Source: a virus
Direction: 5' to 3' (one strand)
Length of the DNA: 64,000 bases
Virus record (IMG/VR): IMGVR_UViG_3300034760_000025
Coordinates: 1 to 64,000 of that record
Shown here: positions 46,409 to 54,900 of the stretch, in pieces
How the letters are laid out: each line of letters begins with the position of its first letter
Numbering within the stretch: the first letter of the stretch is position 1
Position numbers and translations under genes: made by a program
Notes under the pieces: model-generated
What the model saw: the letters and a program-made list of their open reading frames with translations, nothing else
Databases searched by the model: none
Told to the model about the DNA's origin: nothing

Positions 46409-47233
46409 CTACAACAGGGCGGTGGCCAGCCGCCGATGCCACGTCGGCCGGTTGAAGGCCCACGCGGGCAACTCGACCAGGGGCAGGCCGTACTCCTCGT
46501 AGAGGCGGGTCTTGCGCTGGCGGCGTGCGGTGTAGGTCGACGAGTTGAGCACGCCCCACACCTCGATGTAGGTGCCTCCGACGAGGAAGTCAGCGCGGTA
46601 CCGGCGGTCGAAGGGCAGCGGAGGCTCGACCTCGTGAGCGAGGCTCTGGGAGGTCAGCCAGTCGTCGACGCGGCGCTCGTAGTCTGACCTGGCTTGGTGG
46701 CCGTCGGTGCATGTCCACCGGCGGCCGCCCGCCCAGCCGCCGGGCCGCACCTCGATGCCGTGTTCGCGGCACAGCTCGCCGATTAGCGAAGCGCTCACGC
46801 CGTGTCGTTTGGCGATCCGCGTCAACGACGCGCCGCCGTCGTACGCGGCTTGGAGCTGTTCGGGTGTCGGTAGGACGACTTCGCGGCCGCGGCGGCGGGT
46901 GCCCCAAACGGTGGGCGCGGTGATGTCGTGCCGGTTCAACCAGGCCGGTACGGCGGTGTGGTCGACGCCGTACCGGCCGGCGATCGCCCGGTAACTGAGG
47001 TGTTCGTCGTGCACCATCCGCTGCAGGTCGGCCCTGGTCGGTGGGTCGATGCCGCGGTTCGCCAGCCCGCGGTCGGCGCTGCGCCGTGGGATCCCGTGCG
47101 CGGCAAGCCATCTGCGGATGGTGATGTGCCGCACGCCAAAGCGGCGGCCGATATCCCTGGTGGTCATGCGCTGGTCGATGTAGAGAGCGCGCAAAGCGGC
47201 TGCGTCCGGCCTGTTGGGTGTCACTGGTGCCAT
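46409..47233 (-). CDS. HTH-repeat protein with PD-(D/E)XK-like nuclease domain (homing-type endonuclease)
   Basis: A 274-residue protein read leftward. The start at 47233 (MAPVTPNRPDAAALRALYID) is taken; an upstream ATG at 47263 exists. Three helix-turn-helix units are visible: TTRDIGRRFGVRHITIRRWL, LSYRAIAGRYGVDHTAVPAW and ASLTRIAKRHGVSASLIGEL. The C-terminal domain reads SDYERRVDDWLTSQSLAHEV, YRADFLVGGTYIEVWGV and KTRLYEEYGLPLVELPAW, the E...D-x(n)-ExW pattern of Vsr/EDxHD-like nucleases. It is tightly inserted between two conserved connector genes on the opposite strand, as expected for a free-standing homing endonuclease. Confidence 0.75.
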   Translation of the reverse strand: MAPVTPNRPDAAALRALYIDQRMTTRDIGRRFGVRHITIRRWLAAHGIPRRSADRGLANRGIDPPTRADLQRMVHDEHLSYRAIAGRYGVDHTAVPAWLNRHDITAPTVWGTRRRGREVVLPTPEQLQAAYDGGASLTRIAKRHGVSASLIGELCREHGIEVRPGGWAGGRRWTCTDGHQARSDYERRVDDWLTSQSLAHEVEPPLPFDRRYRADFLVGGTYIEVWGVLNSSTYTARRQRKTRLYEEYGLPLVELPAWAFNRPTWHRRLATALL

Positions 47234-47282
47234 GAGGTCAATCCTATGTCTAGTGCGGAACATGCCGCAGTTGGGGGGCGGC

Positions 47283-47738
47283 GTGGCCCGTTCTGACCTT
47301 GAACCGGAGGTGCTGCACGCGGACGGTATCGCCGTGCTGCTGCGGGCCCGGCTCGACGAGCTGGGGTGCGACTTTCCCGTGTACCGCGATGGGCGGATCC
47401 CCGCGACCCCGTCGTACCCGTACTACGTCGTGTGGGGGTCCGCGGGGACCCCGTACGCGCCCGCTGACCGGCTCGCCGGGTACGGCGGGGAGGTCACCAG
47501 CACCCACCAGATCACCGCGGCCGGTTTGAGCGTCGACGACGTGATCGGCGCCGTGGGCCGGGCCCGGTTCGCGTTGCACCGCCGGCGGCCGGTCGTGCCG
47601 GGGCGTCGGGGTGGGGAGCTGACCCACGACGGGACACCGGGCCGGCCCGTGCCGGACCCGCAGCGGGAGGCCGGCGGCCAGCAGGTGCTGGCGCTGCCGA
47701 TGTTCTTCCGTCTCACCACATCACCGAAACGAGTATGA
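47283..47738 (+). CDS. tail terminator-like protein
   Basis: A 151-residue protein, GTG 47283 with RBS ggggggcgg (ATG 47262 possible). ADGIAVLLRARLDELGCDFP, PATPSYPYYVVWGSAGTPYA, EVTSTHQITAAGLSVDDVIG and ARFALHRRRPVV match tail-terminator/tail-completion proteins of actinophages. It lies just upstream of the major tail gene group. Four-base overlap with the next gene. Confidence 0.75.
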   Translation: MARSDLEPEVLHADGIAVLLRARLDELGCDFPVYRDGRIPATPSYPYYVVWGSAGTPYAPADRLAGYGGEVTSTHQITAAGLSVDDVIGAVGRARFALHRRRPVVPGRRGGELTHDGTPGRPVPDPQREAGGQQVLALPMFFRLTTSPKRV

Positions 47739-48211
47739 GGGAGCGTGACCCGGCGATGGCCGACACGAAAAAGAGCAGCAAGCCGGGCCACGACGGCAAG
47801 GCGAAGGTCAGCGAGGGCGGCACGGTCGACACCGGCGGCAGGCCCGGGTGGGTGTGGGTCACCGACGACGTCTCCGGGCACCGGTTCGACATTCGGTCGA
47901 ACCGGCTTCCCCGGGCGGGGTTGACCCCGGTCGAGGGCTACCCGATCAACTACAAGCAGTTCGCCCGGCCGGGGAAGACCCGCGCGGAGTTGGGGTCGGA
48001 CGTGGCGCCGGCCCCGGTCGACGCCGGGGAGCTGGTGCCGGGTGAGCACCCGTCGGGTGACGCGGTCGCCGAGACCGCGGTGGTCGAGAAGAAGGCCAGC
48101 GAGGCGAAGGCGTCGGGTGACGCCGCGCAGAAGGCCGACGCGGCCGCGAAGAACCAGACCGCGGGCGCCGCCGGCGGTAAGAGCACCACCGCGAAGGGGG
48201 CCCAGAAGTGA
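47735..48211 (+). CDS. tail-module protein with Lys/Ala C-terminus
   Basis: A 158-residue protein, ATG 47735 in ATGA overlap (ATG 47756 possible). A small central domain (GRPGWVWVTDDVSGHRFDIR, PVEGYPINYKQFARPGKTRA) is followed by a charged, Ala/Lys-rich tail (VVEKKASEAKASGDAAQKAD). Genes of this type sit between tail terminator and major tail protein in several actinophages. Exact role unknown. Confidence 0.68.
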   Translation: MRERDPAMADTKKSSKPGHDGKAKVSEGGTVDTGGRPGWVWVTDDVSGHRFDIRSNRLPRAGLTPVEGYPINYKQFARPGKTRAELGSDVAPAPVDAGELVPGEHPSGDAVAETAVVEKKASEAKASGDAAQKADAAAKNQTAGAAGGKSTTAKGAQK

Positions 48212-48708
48212 CCCAGCCAGCCGCAGTCGAAACGAACGGCACCGTCCTGGTCAAGTTCATGCCGGTCGTTGCGAACCCGCAGGCGCCGACGATGGCCGAG
48301 ATCAACGCGGCGGGGGCGCTCGACCTGTCGTGCTACCTCACCGGCGACGGTCTGAACACCGACACCAGCGAGAACAACATCGAGGACGCGCGGCTGTGTT
48401 CCAAGCAGACGTACGAGTCTCCGGGTGACTTCACCCGGACCCTCGAATTGACGTACGTGTACAACCCGGAAAGCCCGTCGGACGACGAGGCGCGCCTGGA
48501 GCTGCCCCGGGGCACGGTCGGGTGGATCGGGATCCGGTGGGCGGTCGACTCCGCGCAGGCCGAGGCCGCCGGTGACATCTGGGACCTGTACCCGGTCAAG
48601 ATGGGCGCGCAGCGTAAGCAGACCCCCGGCCGTAACGGGGTGCACCGGATCACGCAGAAGCCGTTCGTGACCGGGGAGATGGCCGAGGACGTCGTCGCGG
48701 TCGCCTGA
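48208..48708 (+). CDS. major tail protein
   Basis: A 166-residue beta-rich protein, GTG 48208 (GTGA overlap). NGTVLVKFMPVVANPQAPTM, GALDLSCYLTGDGLN, DFTRTLELTYVYNPESPSDD, VGWIGIRWAVDSAQAEAAGD and WDLYPVKMGAQRKQTPGRNG match siphovirus tube proteins (gpV/XkdM-like fold). Two hairpin terminators directly after it are the usual arrangement for this highly expressed gene. Confidence 0.83.
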   Translation: MTQPAAVETNGTVLVKFMPVVANPQAPTMAEINAAGALDLSCYLTGDGLNTDTSENNIEDARLCSKQTYESPGDFTRTLELTYVYNPESPSDDEARLELPRGTVGWIGIRWAVDSAQAEAAGDIWDLYPVKMGAQRKQTPGRNGVHRITQKPFVTGEMAEDVVAVA

Positions 48709-48724
48709 CCCGGCGCCCTGTTCC

Positions 48725-48764
48725 GCTGGCCGTGGCCCTTCGGGCGGGAAGGGCCACGGCCAGC
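48725..48764 (+). terminator. 16-bp hairpin after major tail gene
   Basis: Arms 48725-48740 and 48749-48764 (gctggccgtggccctt and complement) pair perfectly; one more C-G pair reduces the loop to six bases. It starts 16 bases after the stop. Confidence 0.75.
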
Positions 48765-48782
48765 ACCCCCGCACCACCGCAG

Positions 48783-48810
48783 CCCGACCTCATGAGGGGT
48801 CGGGTTTTTT
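48783..48810 (+). terminator. intrinsic terminator with T-run
   Basis: cccgacc pairs with ggtcggg (48783-48804) followed by TTTTTT (48805-48810). This is the most canonical rho-independent terminator in the window and lies just before the tail chaperone gene, so it probably attenuates read-through from the major tail gene. Confidence 0.8.
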
Positions 48811-48846
48811 CGTGTCGCCCCGCGGGGCAGAAGGTGAGCACCACCG

Positions 48847-49449
48847 ATGATCGACATGCCGTTGGCCCTGGACGACATCCTCGACGAGGCGTCGCTGCCC
48901 GAGCAGACCGTCCTGCTGTGCCTCAATGGGAAGCTGCGCGCCCAGTACGACCAGATGAAGGCCCGGATCGATGCGCGGGCCGAAGAGGCGGAGCAGGCCC
49001 GTCTCGCCGCCACCGCGGCCCGGACGGTCGCCGACGACCGGTTGGGCGCGAAGACCCCGGCGGCCCTGGTGGCGGTGCCGGACCCGGAGCAGCCGGCCCT
49101 CGACGCCCTGGTCGTGAAGATGCGCCGGTACACCATCGGGTGCGTGCTGCGGGCCATCCCGTCGCAGGACTGGAACCGGTTGGTGGAGAAGCACCCGCCG
49201 CGCAAGCTCGCCGACAACGGCCGGTTCGACCCCCGCGACGGCGACGGGGTGAACAGTCGGACGTTCTACCCGGAGCTGGTGCGGCTGTCGCTGGCTGAGC
49301 CGGCCATGACCGACGCCCAGTACGAGAAGTTGATGGGGAAGGTCACCGACGCGATGTTCGACCGGCTGGCGCAGGCCGCCGCGGATGTGAATCGGCGGGA
49401 TGAGGACATCCCTTTCTCGCTGGGCGGATCGGAGAGTCCCCGGAGCTGA
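48847..49449 (+). CDS. tail assembly chaperone (upstream frame, G-type)
   Basis: A 200-residue protein, ATG 48847. It has helical acidic regions (LDDILDEASLPEQ, QYDQMKARIDARAEEAEQAR) and a DWNRLVEKHPPRK motif common in actinophage tail chaperones, with FYPELVRLSLAEPAMTD and MFDRLAQAAADVNRRDED near the end. A canonical -1 slippery heptamer near its end allows a longer GT-type product. It sits between major tail and tape measure genes as expected. Confidence 0.83.
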   Translation: MIDMPLALDDILDEASLPEQTVLLCLNGKLRAQYDQMKARIDARAEEAEQARLAATAARTVADDRLGAKTPAALVAVPDPEQPALDALVVKMRRYTIGCVLRAIPSQDWNRLVEKHPPRKLADNGRFDPRDGDGVNSRTFYPELVRLSLAEPAMTDAQYEKLMGKVTDAMFDRLAQAAADVNRRDEDIPFSLGGSESPRS

Positions 49450-49886
49450 GGCGGCGGCTGGTCGCCGCCCGGGCCATGAACATGGCCCTGAAACGGCTCG
49501 ATGGTTGGGAGCCGAAGACCACGACGACGGTCACCAAGTTCGACGGGGCTGGTCGGGCGGTGCGGTGGGAGACGGTCACCGAACCGGAGTGGGACACCCG
49601 GGAACGGTCGCTGATGCTCGCCCTCGCGTACTGGGAGGCCGGGCTGTGTCGCCGCTGCGGTGAACACATGTCGAAGACCCTCGACCCGATGACGGACCCG
49701 GACCGGCCGGAGGCAACCCGCCGGTGGGTCGCTGAGGGCCCCGACGAGTGCCATTGCTGTAAGGCGATGGTCCGCGCTGAGCGGAAACTCGCCGACGACG
49801 AGAACGCCGGCGGGATGGCCGCCTGGGCGTTCCACACCCCCGCGCTGATCGCCGTGAAACCGCGGCTGCGTAGGAAACGACGCTAG
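49404..49886 (+). CDS. tail assembly chaperone, -1 frameshift extension (T-type)
   Basis: This frame is open from 49404, just after TGA 49401-49403, and is -1 relative to the upstream chaperone. Joined at CCCTTTC it continues LAGRIGESPELRRRLVAARA, then KRLDGWEPKTTTTV, CRRCGEHMSK and DECHCCKAMVRAERKLADDE, ending RLRRKRR. The two CxxC-like pairs suggest a zinc site. An independent ATG (49476) exists without a clear RBS, so expression by frameshifting is more likely. Confidence 0.78.
   Translation, partial: GHPFLAGRIGESPELRRRLVAARAMNMALKRLDGWEPKTTTTVTKFDGAGRAVRWETVTEPEWDTRERSLMLALAYWEAGLCRRCGEHMSKTLDPMTDPDRPEATRRWVAEGPDECHCCKAMVRAERKLADDENAGGMAAWAFHTPALIAVKPRLRRKRR
49410..49416 (+). promoter_or_regulatory. 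-1 programmed frameshift slippery heptamer
   Basis: C CCT TTC in the zero frame of the upstream chaperone, i.e. CCCTTTC in X XXY YYZ form. Slippage puts CCC and TTT in the P and A sites and enters the downstream frame, which is open from 49404 to 49886. Confidence 0.8.
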
Positions 49887-49902
49887 GAAGGGCGGGCCGG
49901 GT

Positions 49903-52900
49903 ATGACCGAGCGCAACGTCACCGTGAGGCTGGGTCTGTCGGTCCGCGACTACATCTCCGGTGGGACTGCCGCCGATGCGATGAACCGCCGCATGACGGA
50001 GTCGATGCGGGACCTGGGCGCCGAGGCCGACCGGACCGCGGGGAAGCTGACCGGGGCGGGTAACGCCGCCGAGCGGTCCGGGAAGCGGATGGGCCGGGGC
50101 GCGTTGTACGGGGCGGCTGGCGTCGCTGCGCTCGCGGCGGCCGGTGGTGGGCTGAAAATCCTGCCGCCGCTGCTGGCCGCGACCGCGACGGCGGGGGCGG
50201 CGCTGCCGGGGATCCTCGGTGGTGCCGCGACCGGCGCCGCGGTCCTCAAGATCGCCCTGAGTGGTGTCGGGGACGCGCTGGGTGACATCTATTCGACCGA
50301 TGACCCGTTCTCCCGGCTGACGCCGAACGCGCGCAAGTTCCTCGCCGTCGCGGATCAGGTGAAGCCGAAGCTGCTGGGGTTGCAGGCCGGGTTGCAGCAG
50401 CGGGTCATGCAGGGCACCGCGGCGGACCTGAAACTGTTCACCGACGTGACCGTCCCGGCTGTCACGGCCGGGTTGGAGCGGATCGCTGACGACTGGGCGG
50501 ACACGTTCGCTGAGCTGGCCCTGGCGGCGGCTGACCCGCAGGTCACGGGGGCGTTCAACACCGTCGCCGAGTCCGCTGACCGGTTTTTCGACCAGTTCAA
50601 CGACCGGATCCGGCCGACGGCGAAGGCCGTGGCGTCGCTGGTGGAGTCCGCTGACCCGGTCGCCCGGGCGGTTGGTGACAGCCTCGTCGGGATGATCGAC
50701 CGGTTCACCGCCCGGGTCGCCGTAGCGAAGCGGTCCGGCAGCCTCGACGAGCTGTTCGCCGGCGGTGCGGAAGCGGCCCGCGATCTGGCCAGCATCACCG
50801 GGAACGTGCTGCGGCTGACGGGGCAGACCATAGCCGCGGTCAATCGGCAGGGCACCGGGTTCGGTGACATGGCCGACCGGCTCGACCAGTACATCGCGTC
50901 CGGCCGGTCGATCAAGGACATCACCGGGATTGTGAACACGCTGACCACCGCCTATGAGGGGGTGGCGTCGGTGCTGGGCCCGCTGGGTGCGTTGGCCCGT
51001 GACGCTTTCGCTGACCCGGGGACGATGCAGTCGATCCAGTCGACGTTTCAGATCCTGGCGGCCGGGTCGCAGGTCCTCGCCGAGGTCGCCCGGCTGTTCC
51101 TGGCGTTGAACGGTGCCACCGGTGGGATGCTGCTGACCGTTGTGGCGCTGGGGCTGATCGTGTCGAAGGCCACCGCCGGTATCACGCTGATGGGCGTCGC
51201 GGCGGGGAAGGCGTCGACCAGGTTGGCGACGATGGGGCCGGCCGGCGCTCAGGCCGGCAGGGGGCTGAACGCGGTAGCTGCGGGCGCTGGGCGGGCGTTG
51301 GGTGCGCTGATCGCCCTGCAGGTCATCGACGACGTGCTCGGGTCGCTGCAGGGCGACCTGAACCCGCAGATTGAGGCCGTCGGGTCGGGGCTGGTGCAGT
51401 GGGCGAAGGACGGGAAACTCGCCGGTGAGGCGGCCCGGGTGCTGGGCTCCGACTTTGAGGACCTCAAGGTCGGGTTCGCGTTCCTCGCCGATGAGGACAG
51501 CAAACGCCGGGGTGCTGTCCGGGCGCTGCAGGGCGGCCTCGAGGCGATCGTGCCGGGTCTTGACGGGACCAGCACGTCGTTGACGAAGACCGGTGAGCGG
51601 ATCGTCGCTATGGACGCGTCCCTGGCCGGGTTGGTCCAGGGTGGGCACACCGCGCAGGCGGCGGGGGCCTTCCAGGACCTTGCCGACGTCCTGGCCGTCG
51701 ACGGGGTGTCGCTGGACGAGTTCAAGGCGAAGTTCCCGCAGTATGCGGCCGCGATGGAGGTGGCCACGTCCGCGACGGGTGGGGCGTCGGCGGCTGTGTC
51801 CGATCACTCCGAGCGGACGCGGCTCCTCGCGGGGTCTTTCCAGGAAGCGTCGGCGGCGGGTAAGGACCTCGCTACGACGATGGCGTTGCTGAACGGGACC
51901 AGCCTGACCGCGTTTCAGGCGGAGGTTGCCCTCGAACAGGCGTACGACGCCGCCCGGGAGGCGATCGGGAAGAACGGGAGGACGGTCAACAAGGCCACCG
52001 GGGAGATCGACAAGAGTACGAAAGCGGGCCAGGAGAACGCGCTGAGCCTCGCGAAGATCGTCGAGGTGTCGACGGCGGCGGCGGACGCGGCGAACAAGCG
52101 GGCCGGGAACGAAAAGGCCGGGATCCCGATCCTGATCGCCGCCCGGGAAGAGTTCGTGAAGCTGGCCACCAAGGCCACCGGTTCCGCTGCGGCGGCGAAG
52201 CGGCTGGCCGACGAAATCTTCAACATCCCCAACAAGGATGTCCAGATCGCCGCGAAGACGGAGAAGGCCCTCGCGAAGGTCGAGGCGCTGGGGTTCAAGG
52301 TCAAGCGGATGCCTGACGGCAGGTTCGTCATCGACGCTGGCACCGAAGCGGCCCGGGCGAAGCTCGAATCGTTGGGGTACCGGGTCAAGACCATGCCCGA
52401 CGGCACCGTCCAGGTCATCGCCGAGACCGAAGCGGCGAAGCGGCGCATCGCGGAGGCCCGCGCGCAACTGGCCGCGCTGAACGGGAAGACGGCGACAACG
52501 TACGTCGTGACGAAGGCCAACTACATCGGCCCCGTCGGCCCCAAATCCCCGTACGCGAAGAAGGCGCAGGGTGGTGTCAGCATCCCCCGGCAGCACGGCG
52601 GGGTGCGGGCGGCCGCGCAGGGGCTCCTCCAGCCGGAGATCGCCCCGCCGGGCACCCGCTACCAGTGGGCGGAGCCGGAAACCGGTGGGGAGCTGTTCCT
52701 GCCCCGTCGGGGTATCAACATGCGGCGGGGTCGGGAGCTGCTCGGCGTCGCCGCCGGCTGGTACAACGGTGTGTTCCTGCCGATGGCCCGCGGTGGGGTT
52801 CGGCGGGCCGCGGCCGGGTTGGTGAACATGGCACCGCGGGAGACACCGGCGGCGCCGGCCAGGGCGACCCGGCTCGACTACGCCGAGTCGTACCTACAGG

Positions 52901-53892
52901 CCCGTACCGCGGTGCAGGGCCTCAACGCGGCCCTCAAGGAGAACGGGCGCTGGTTCGGCACGTCGACGGTCAAGGGGCAGGAGAACACGGGGGCGCTGTA
53001 CGCGGCGATCCGCGCCGCGCAGGACGCCGCGAAGACCAAATTTGAGGAGACCGGGTCGGTCAAGCAGGCCAACGCGGCGTACGCGGCGCACATCGCCCGG
53101 CTGCGGGCCACCCTGCAGCAGCAGAAAGTCAACAGTGCCACCGTGCGGCAGTTGCTGGCGTTGGCGACCCGCCCGGTGTACGACCCGCCGGCCACGACGC
53201 CGGCGGCGCCGCAGAACAGCCTGGGTGCGATCGCCTGGGCGAAGTCGGCGATCACGGCGGCGGGCGGGATTGAGGACCTGCGGGACAAGCTGTCCCTCAA
53301 CCGGCCGGGGATCAGCCTGGGAACCCCTGAGGGGCGGGAGAACCTGTCGGGGATCATCGGGTTCCTGGAGCAGGCCGCGGCGGCGGCGCAGGACCGGTAC
53401 GCGCAGAGCGGCAGCGCGAAGACCGCGACGGCGCTCTACAACGGGTACGTCGCCCAGCTGCGGCAGGCCTTGGCCGCGAACGGGTTCACCCCGGCGGTCG
53501 TCGCGGGGATTCTGTCGGCGTACGGGCGGATCACGTTGCAGCCCAACGCCCGCGGTGGGGTGTACATGGCCGCCCGGGGTGCGATGTCGCTGTCCGATCC
53601 GACGCTGTTCCCGTCGGCGGGCCGGACCTTGTACGGCTTCGCTGAGCGGGGCACCGGCGGGGAGGCGTTCATCCCCCGCAACGGGGAGCAGAAACGGGGC
53701 CGGGAGCTCGTCGACACCACCGCACGGTGGTACGGGGGGCGTTTCACACCGGCCGGCGGTGGCGGCACCACATCCACGGTCATCAACAACAACCTGAACG
53801 TGACGCCGCTGTCGTACAACCCCACCACCGCCGAACTGCTCGGTTTCCAGAAAGCGATGGATGCCCAGGCGCGGGTGGGGCGGCGGCGTTGA
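49903..53892 (+). CDS. tape measure protein
   Basis: A 1329-residue protein, ATG 49903, RBS ggaaggg. It has the expected long helical, Ala-rich body with hydrophobic segments (ILPPLLAATATAGAALPGIL; TGGMLLTVVALGLIVSKATA). Internal repeats: a unit of about 30 residues near 796-850 (EALGFKVKRMPDG, then ESLGYRVKTMPDG), and a Gly/Arg-rich module containing ETGGELFLPRRG...RGRELL near 925-950 that recurs near 1245-1275 as GTGGEAFIPRNG...RGRELV. By the usual rule of about 0.15 nm per residue, the tail would be near 200 nm. Confidence 0.92.
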   Translation: MTERNVTVRLGLSVRDYISGGTAADAMNRRMTESMRDLGAEADRTAGKLTGAGNAAERSGKRMGRGALYGAAGVAALAAAGGGLKILPPLLAATATAGAALPGILGGAATGAAVLKIALSGVGDALGDIYSTDDPFSRLTPNARKFLAVADQVKPKLLGLQAGLQQRVMQGTAADLKLFTDVTVPAVTAGLERIADDWADTFAELALAAADPQVTGAFNTVAESADRFFDQFNDRIRPTAKAVASLVESADPVARAVGDSLVGMIDRFTARVAVAKRSGSLDELFAGGAEAARDLASITGNVLRLTGQTIAAVNRQGTGFGDMADRLDQYIASGRSIKDITGIVNTLTTAYEGVASVLGPLGALARDAFADPGTMQSIQSTFQILAAGSQVLAEVARLFLALNGATGGMLLTVVALGLIVSKATAGITLMGVAAGKASTRLATMGPAGAQAGRGLNAVAAGAGRALGALIALQVIDDVLGSLQGDLNPQIEAVGSGLVQWAKDGKLAGEAARVLGSDFEDLKVGFAFLADEDSKRRGAVRALQGGLEAIVPGLDGTSTSLTKTGERIVAMDASLAGLVQGGHTAQAAGAFQDLADVLAVDGVSLDEFKAKFPQYAAAMEVATSATGGASAAVSDHSERTRLLAGSFQEASAAGKDLATTMALLNGTSLTAFQAEVALEQAYDAAREAIGKNGRTVNKATGEIDKSTKAGQENALSLAKIVEVSTAAADAANKRAGNEKAGIPILIAAREEFVKLATKATGSAAAAKRLADEIFNIPNKDVQIAAKTEKALAKVEALGFKVKRMPDGRFVIDAGTEAARAKLESLGYRVKTMPDGTVQVIAETEAAKRRIAEARAQLAALNGKTATTYVVTKANYIGPVGPKSPYAKKAQGGVSIPRQHGGVRAAAQGLLQPEIAPPGTRYQWAEPETGGELFLPRRGINMRRGRELLGVAAGWYNGVFLPMARGGVRRAAAGLVNMAPRETPAAPARATRLDYAESYLQARTAVQGLNAALKENGRWFGTSTVKGQENTGALYAAIRAAQDAAKTKFEETGSVKQANAAYAAHIARLRATLQQQKVNSATVRQLLALATRPVYDPPATTPAAPQNSLGAIAWAKSAITAAGGIEDLRDKLSLNRPGISLGTPEGRENLSGIIGFLEQAAAAAQDRYAQSGSAKTATALYNGYVAQLRQALAANGFTPAVVAGILSAYGRITLQPNARGGVYMAARGAMSLSDPTLFPSAGRTLYGFAERGTGGEAFIPRNGEQKRGRELVDTTARWYGGRFTPAGGGGTTSTVINNNLNVTPLSYNPTTAELLGFQKAMDAQARVGRRR

Positions 53893-53916
53893 CGATGATC
53901 GGGAGAGGGGTCCGCT

Positions 53917-54900
53917 GTGCCGGTCGCGAGAGGTAATAATCCGGGGCTGCCGGTCGTCCCGGACAGCGGGCCGGTTGCCCGGGTCATCCCCCCGGTCGGG
54001 GTGTTCACCCCGGAGTGGTGGTCGCCGGCGCCACCGGGTGAGGAGCCGACCCGGTTGGCGCTCAACCCGCCCGGTAACTCGCTGTTCTCGCTGCGGTCCG
54101 TCGCCGGGCTCGGCGCGGCGCCGGTCGACATCGTGTCGACTCCGGCGGCGGACGGCGGCGTCATCGTCGAGTTCGTCCGGCCGAAGGAACGCACGATCCT
54201 GTGGCCGATCCGGTTGCGCGCCGACACCCACGACGCGTTCGTCGAGCTGTGGCGGGCGACGGTGGAGCGGTTCACCGTCACCCGGCAGTGGGGGCCGGGC
54301 CGGCTGCGGCTGACCCGCCCCGATGGGACCGCCCGGGAGATCCCCGCCGTGTATTCGTCGGGTTTCGAGATGGACCCGGAAGAGGGGGCGTGGACGCAGG
54401 TAACCGCGGTGGTCAACCTGTTGTGCCCGTCGCCGTTCTGGCGGGCGACCGCACCGACGGGGCGGGTGTGGGAGGAAGAGGCGCAACCGGACTACCTCGC
54501 CCCGTACCCGACGATCTCGTCGGGGCAGGTCATCGGGTCTACGGAGATCCGCAACGACGGGCATGAGGACGCGTGGCCTTTCTGGACGGTCCGGGGGCCG
54601 CTGACCTCCTTGGTCGCGGCGAACACCACGAGGGGTGAGTCGTTCACGCTGACGCACACCCTGACCGCTGGGCAGACGATGACGATGTCGTCGCGGCCGA
54701 TCCAGGTGCGGGGCCCGGCTGGTGAGCGGCTCACCGGTGCGTTGAACCTGCTGGCTGGTGGGATCCCGTGGCGGATCAACGCCCGGTCCGTCGCCGATAT
54801 CGTGTTCACCGCGAACGGGTCGGAACCGGAGAGCGCCCCGGGGGAGCATGACGGCACGTCGATCGGCGTGTCGTTCCATGAGCAGTACGAGACCGCGTGA
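53917..54900 (+). CDS. distal tail (Dit-like) minor tail protein
   Basis: A 327-residue protein, GTG 53917. LRLTRPDGTAREIPAVYSSG, FEMDPEEGAWTQVTAVVNLL, CPSPFWRA and FWTVRGPLTSLVAANTTRGE are characteristic of actinophage distal tail proteins (N-terminal belt domain plus galectin-like C-terminus) that cap the tube beneath the tape measure. Position directly after the tape measure gene supports this. Confidence 0.78.
   Translation: MPVARGNNPGLPVVPDSGPVARVIPPVGVFTPEWWSPAPPGEEPTRLALNPPGNSLFSLRSVAGLGAAPVDIVSTPAADGGVIVEFVRPKERTILWPIRLRADTHDAFVELWRATVERFTVTRQWGPGRLRLTRPDGTAREIPAVYSSGFEMDPEEGAWTQVTAVVNLLCPSPFWRATAPTGRVWEEEAQPDYLAPYPTISSGQVIGSTEIRNDGHEDAWPFWTVRGPLTSLVAANTTRGESFTLTHTLTAGQTMTMSSRPIQVRGPAGERLTGALNLLAGGIPWRINARSVADIVFTANGSEPESAPGEHDGTSIGVSFHEQYETA

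Noticed and set aside
49576-52596. 1006-residue minus-strand open frame opposite the tape measure gene
   Set aside because: Arg/Gly/Asp-rich shadow caused by high G+C; the + strand encodes a convincing tape measure protein.
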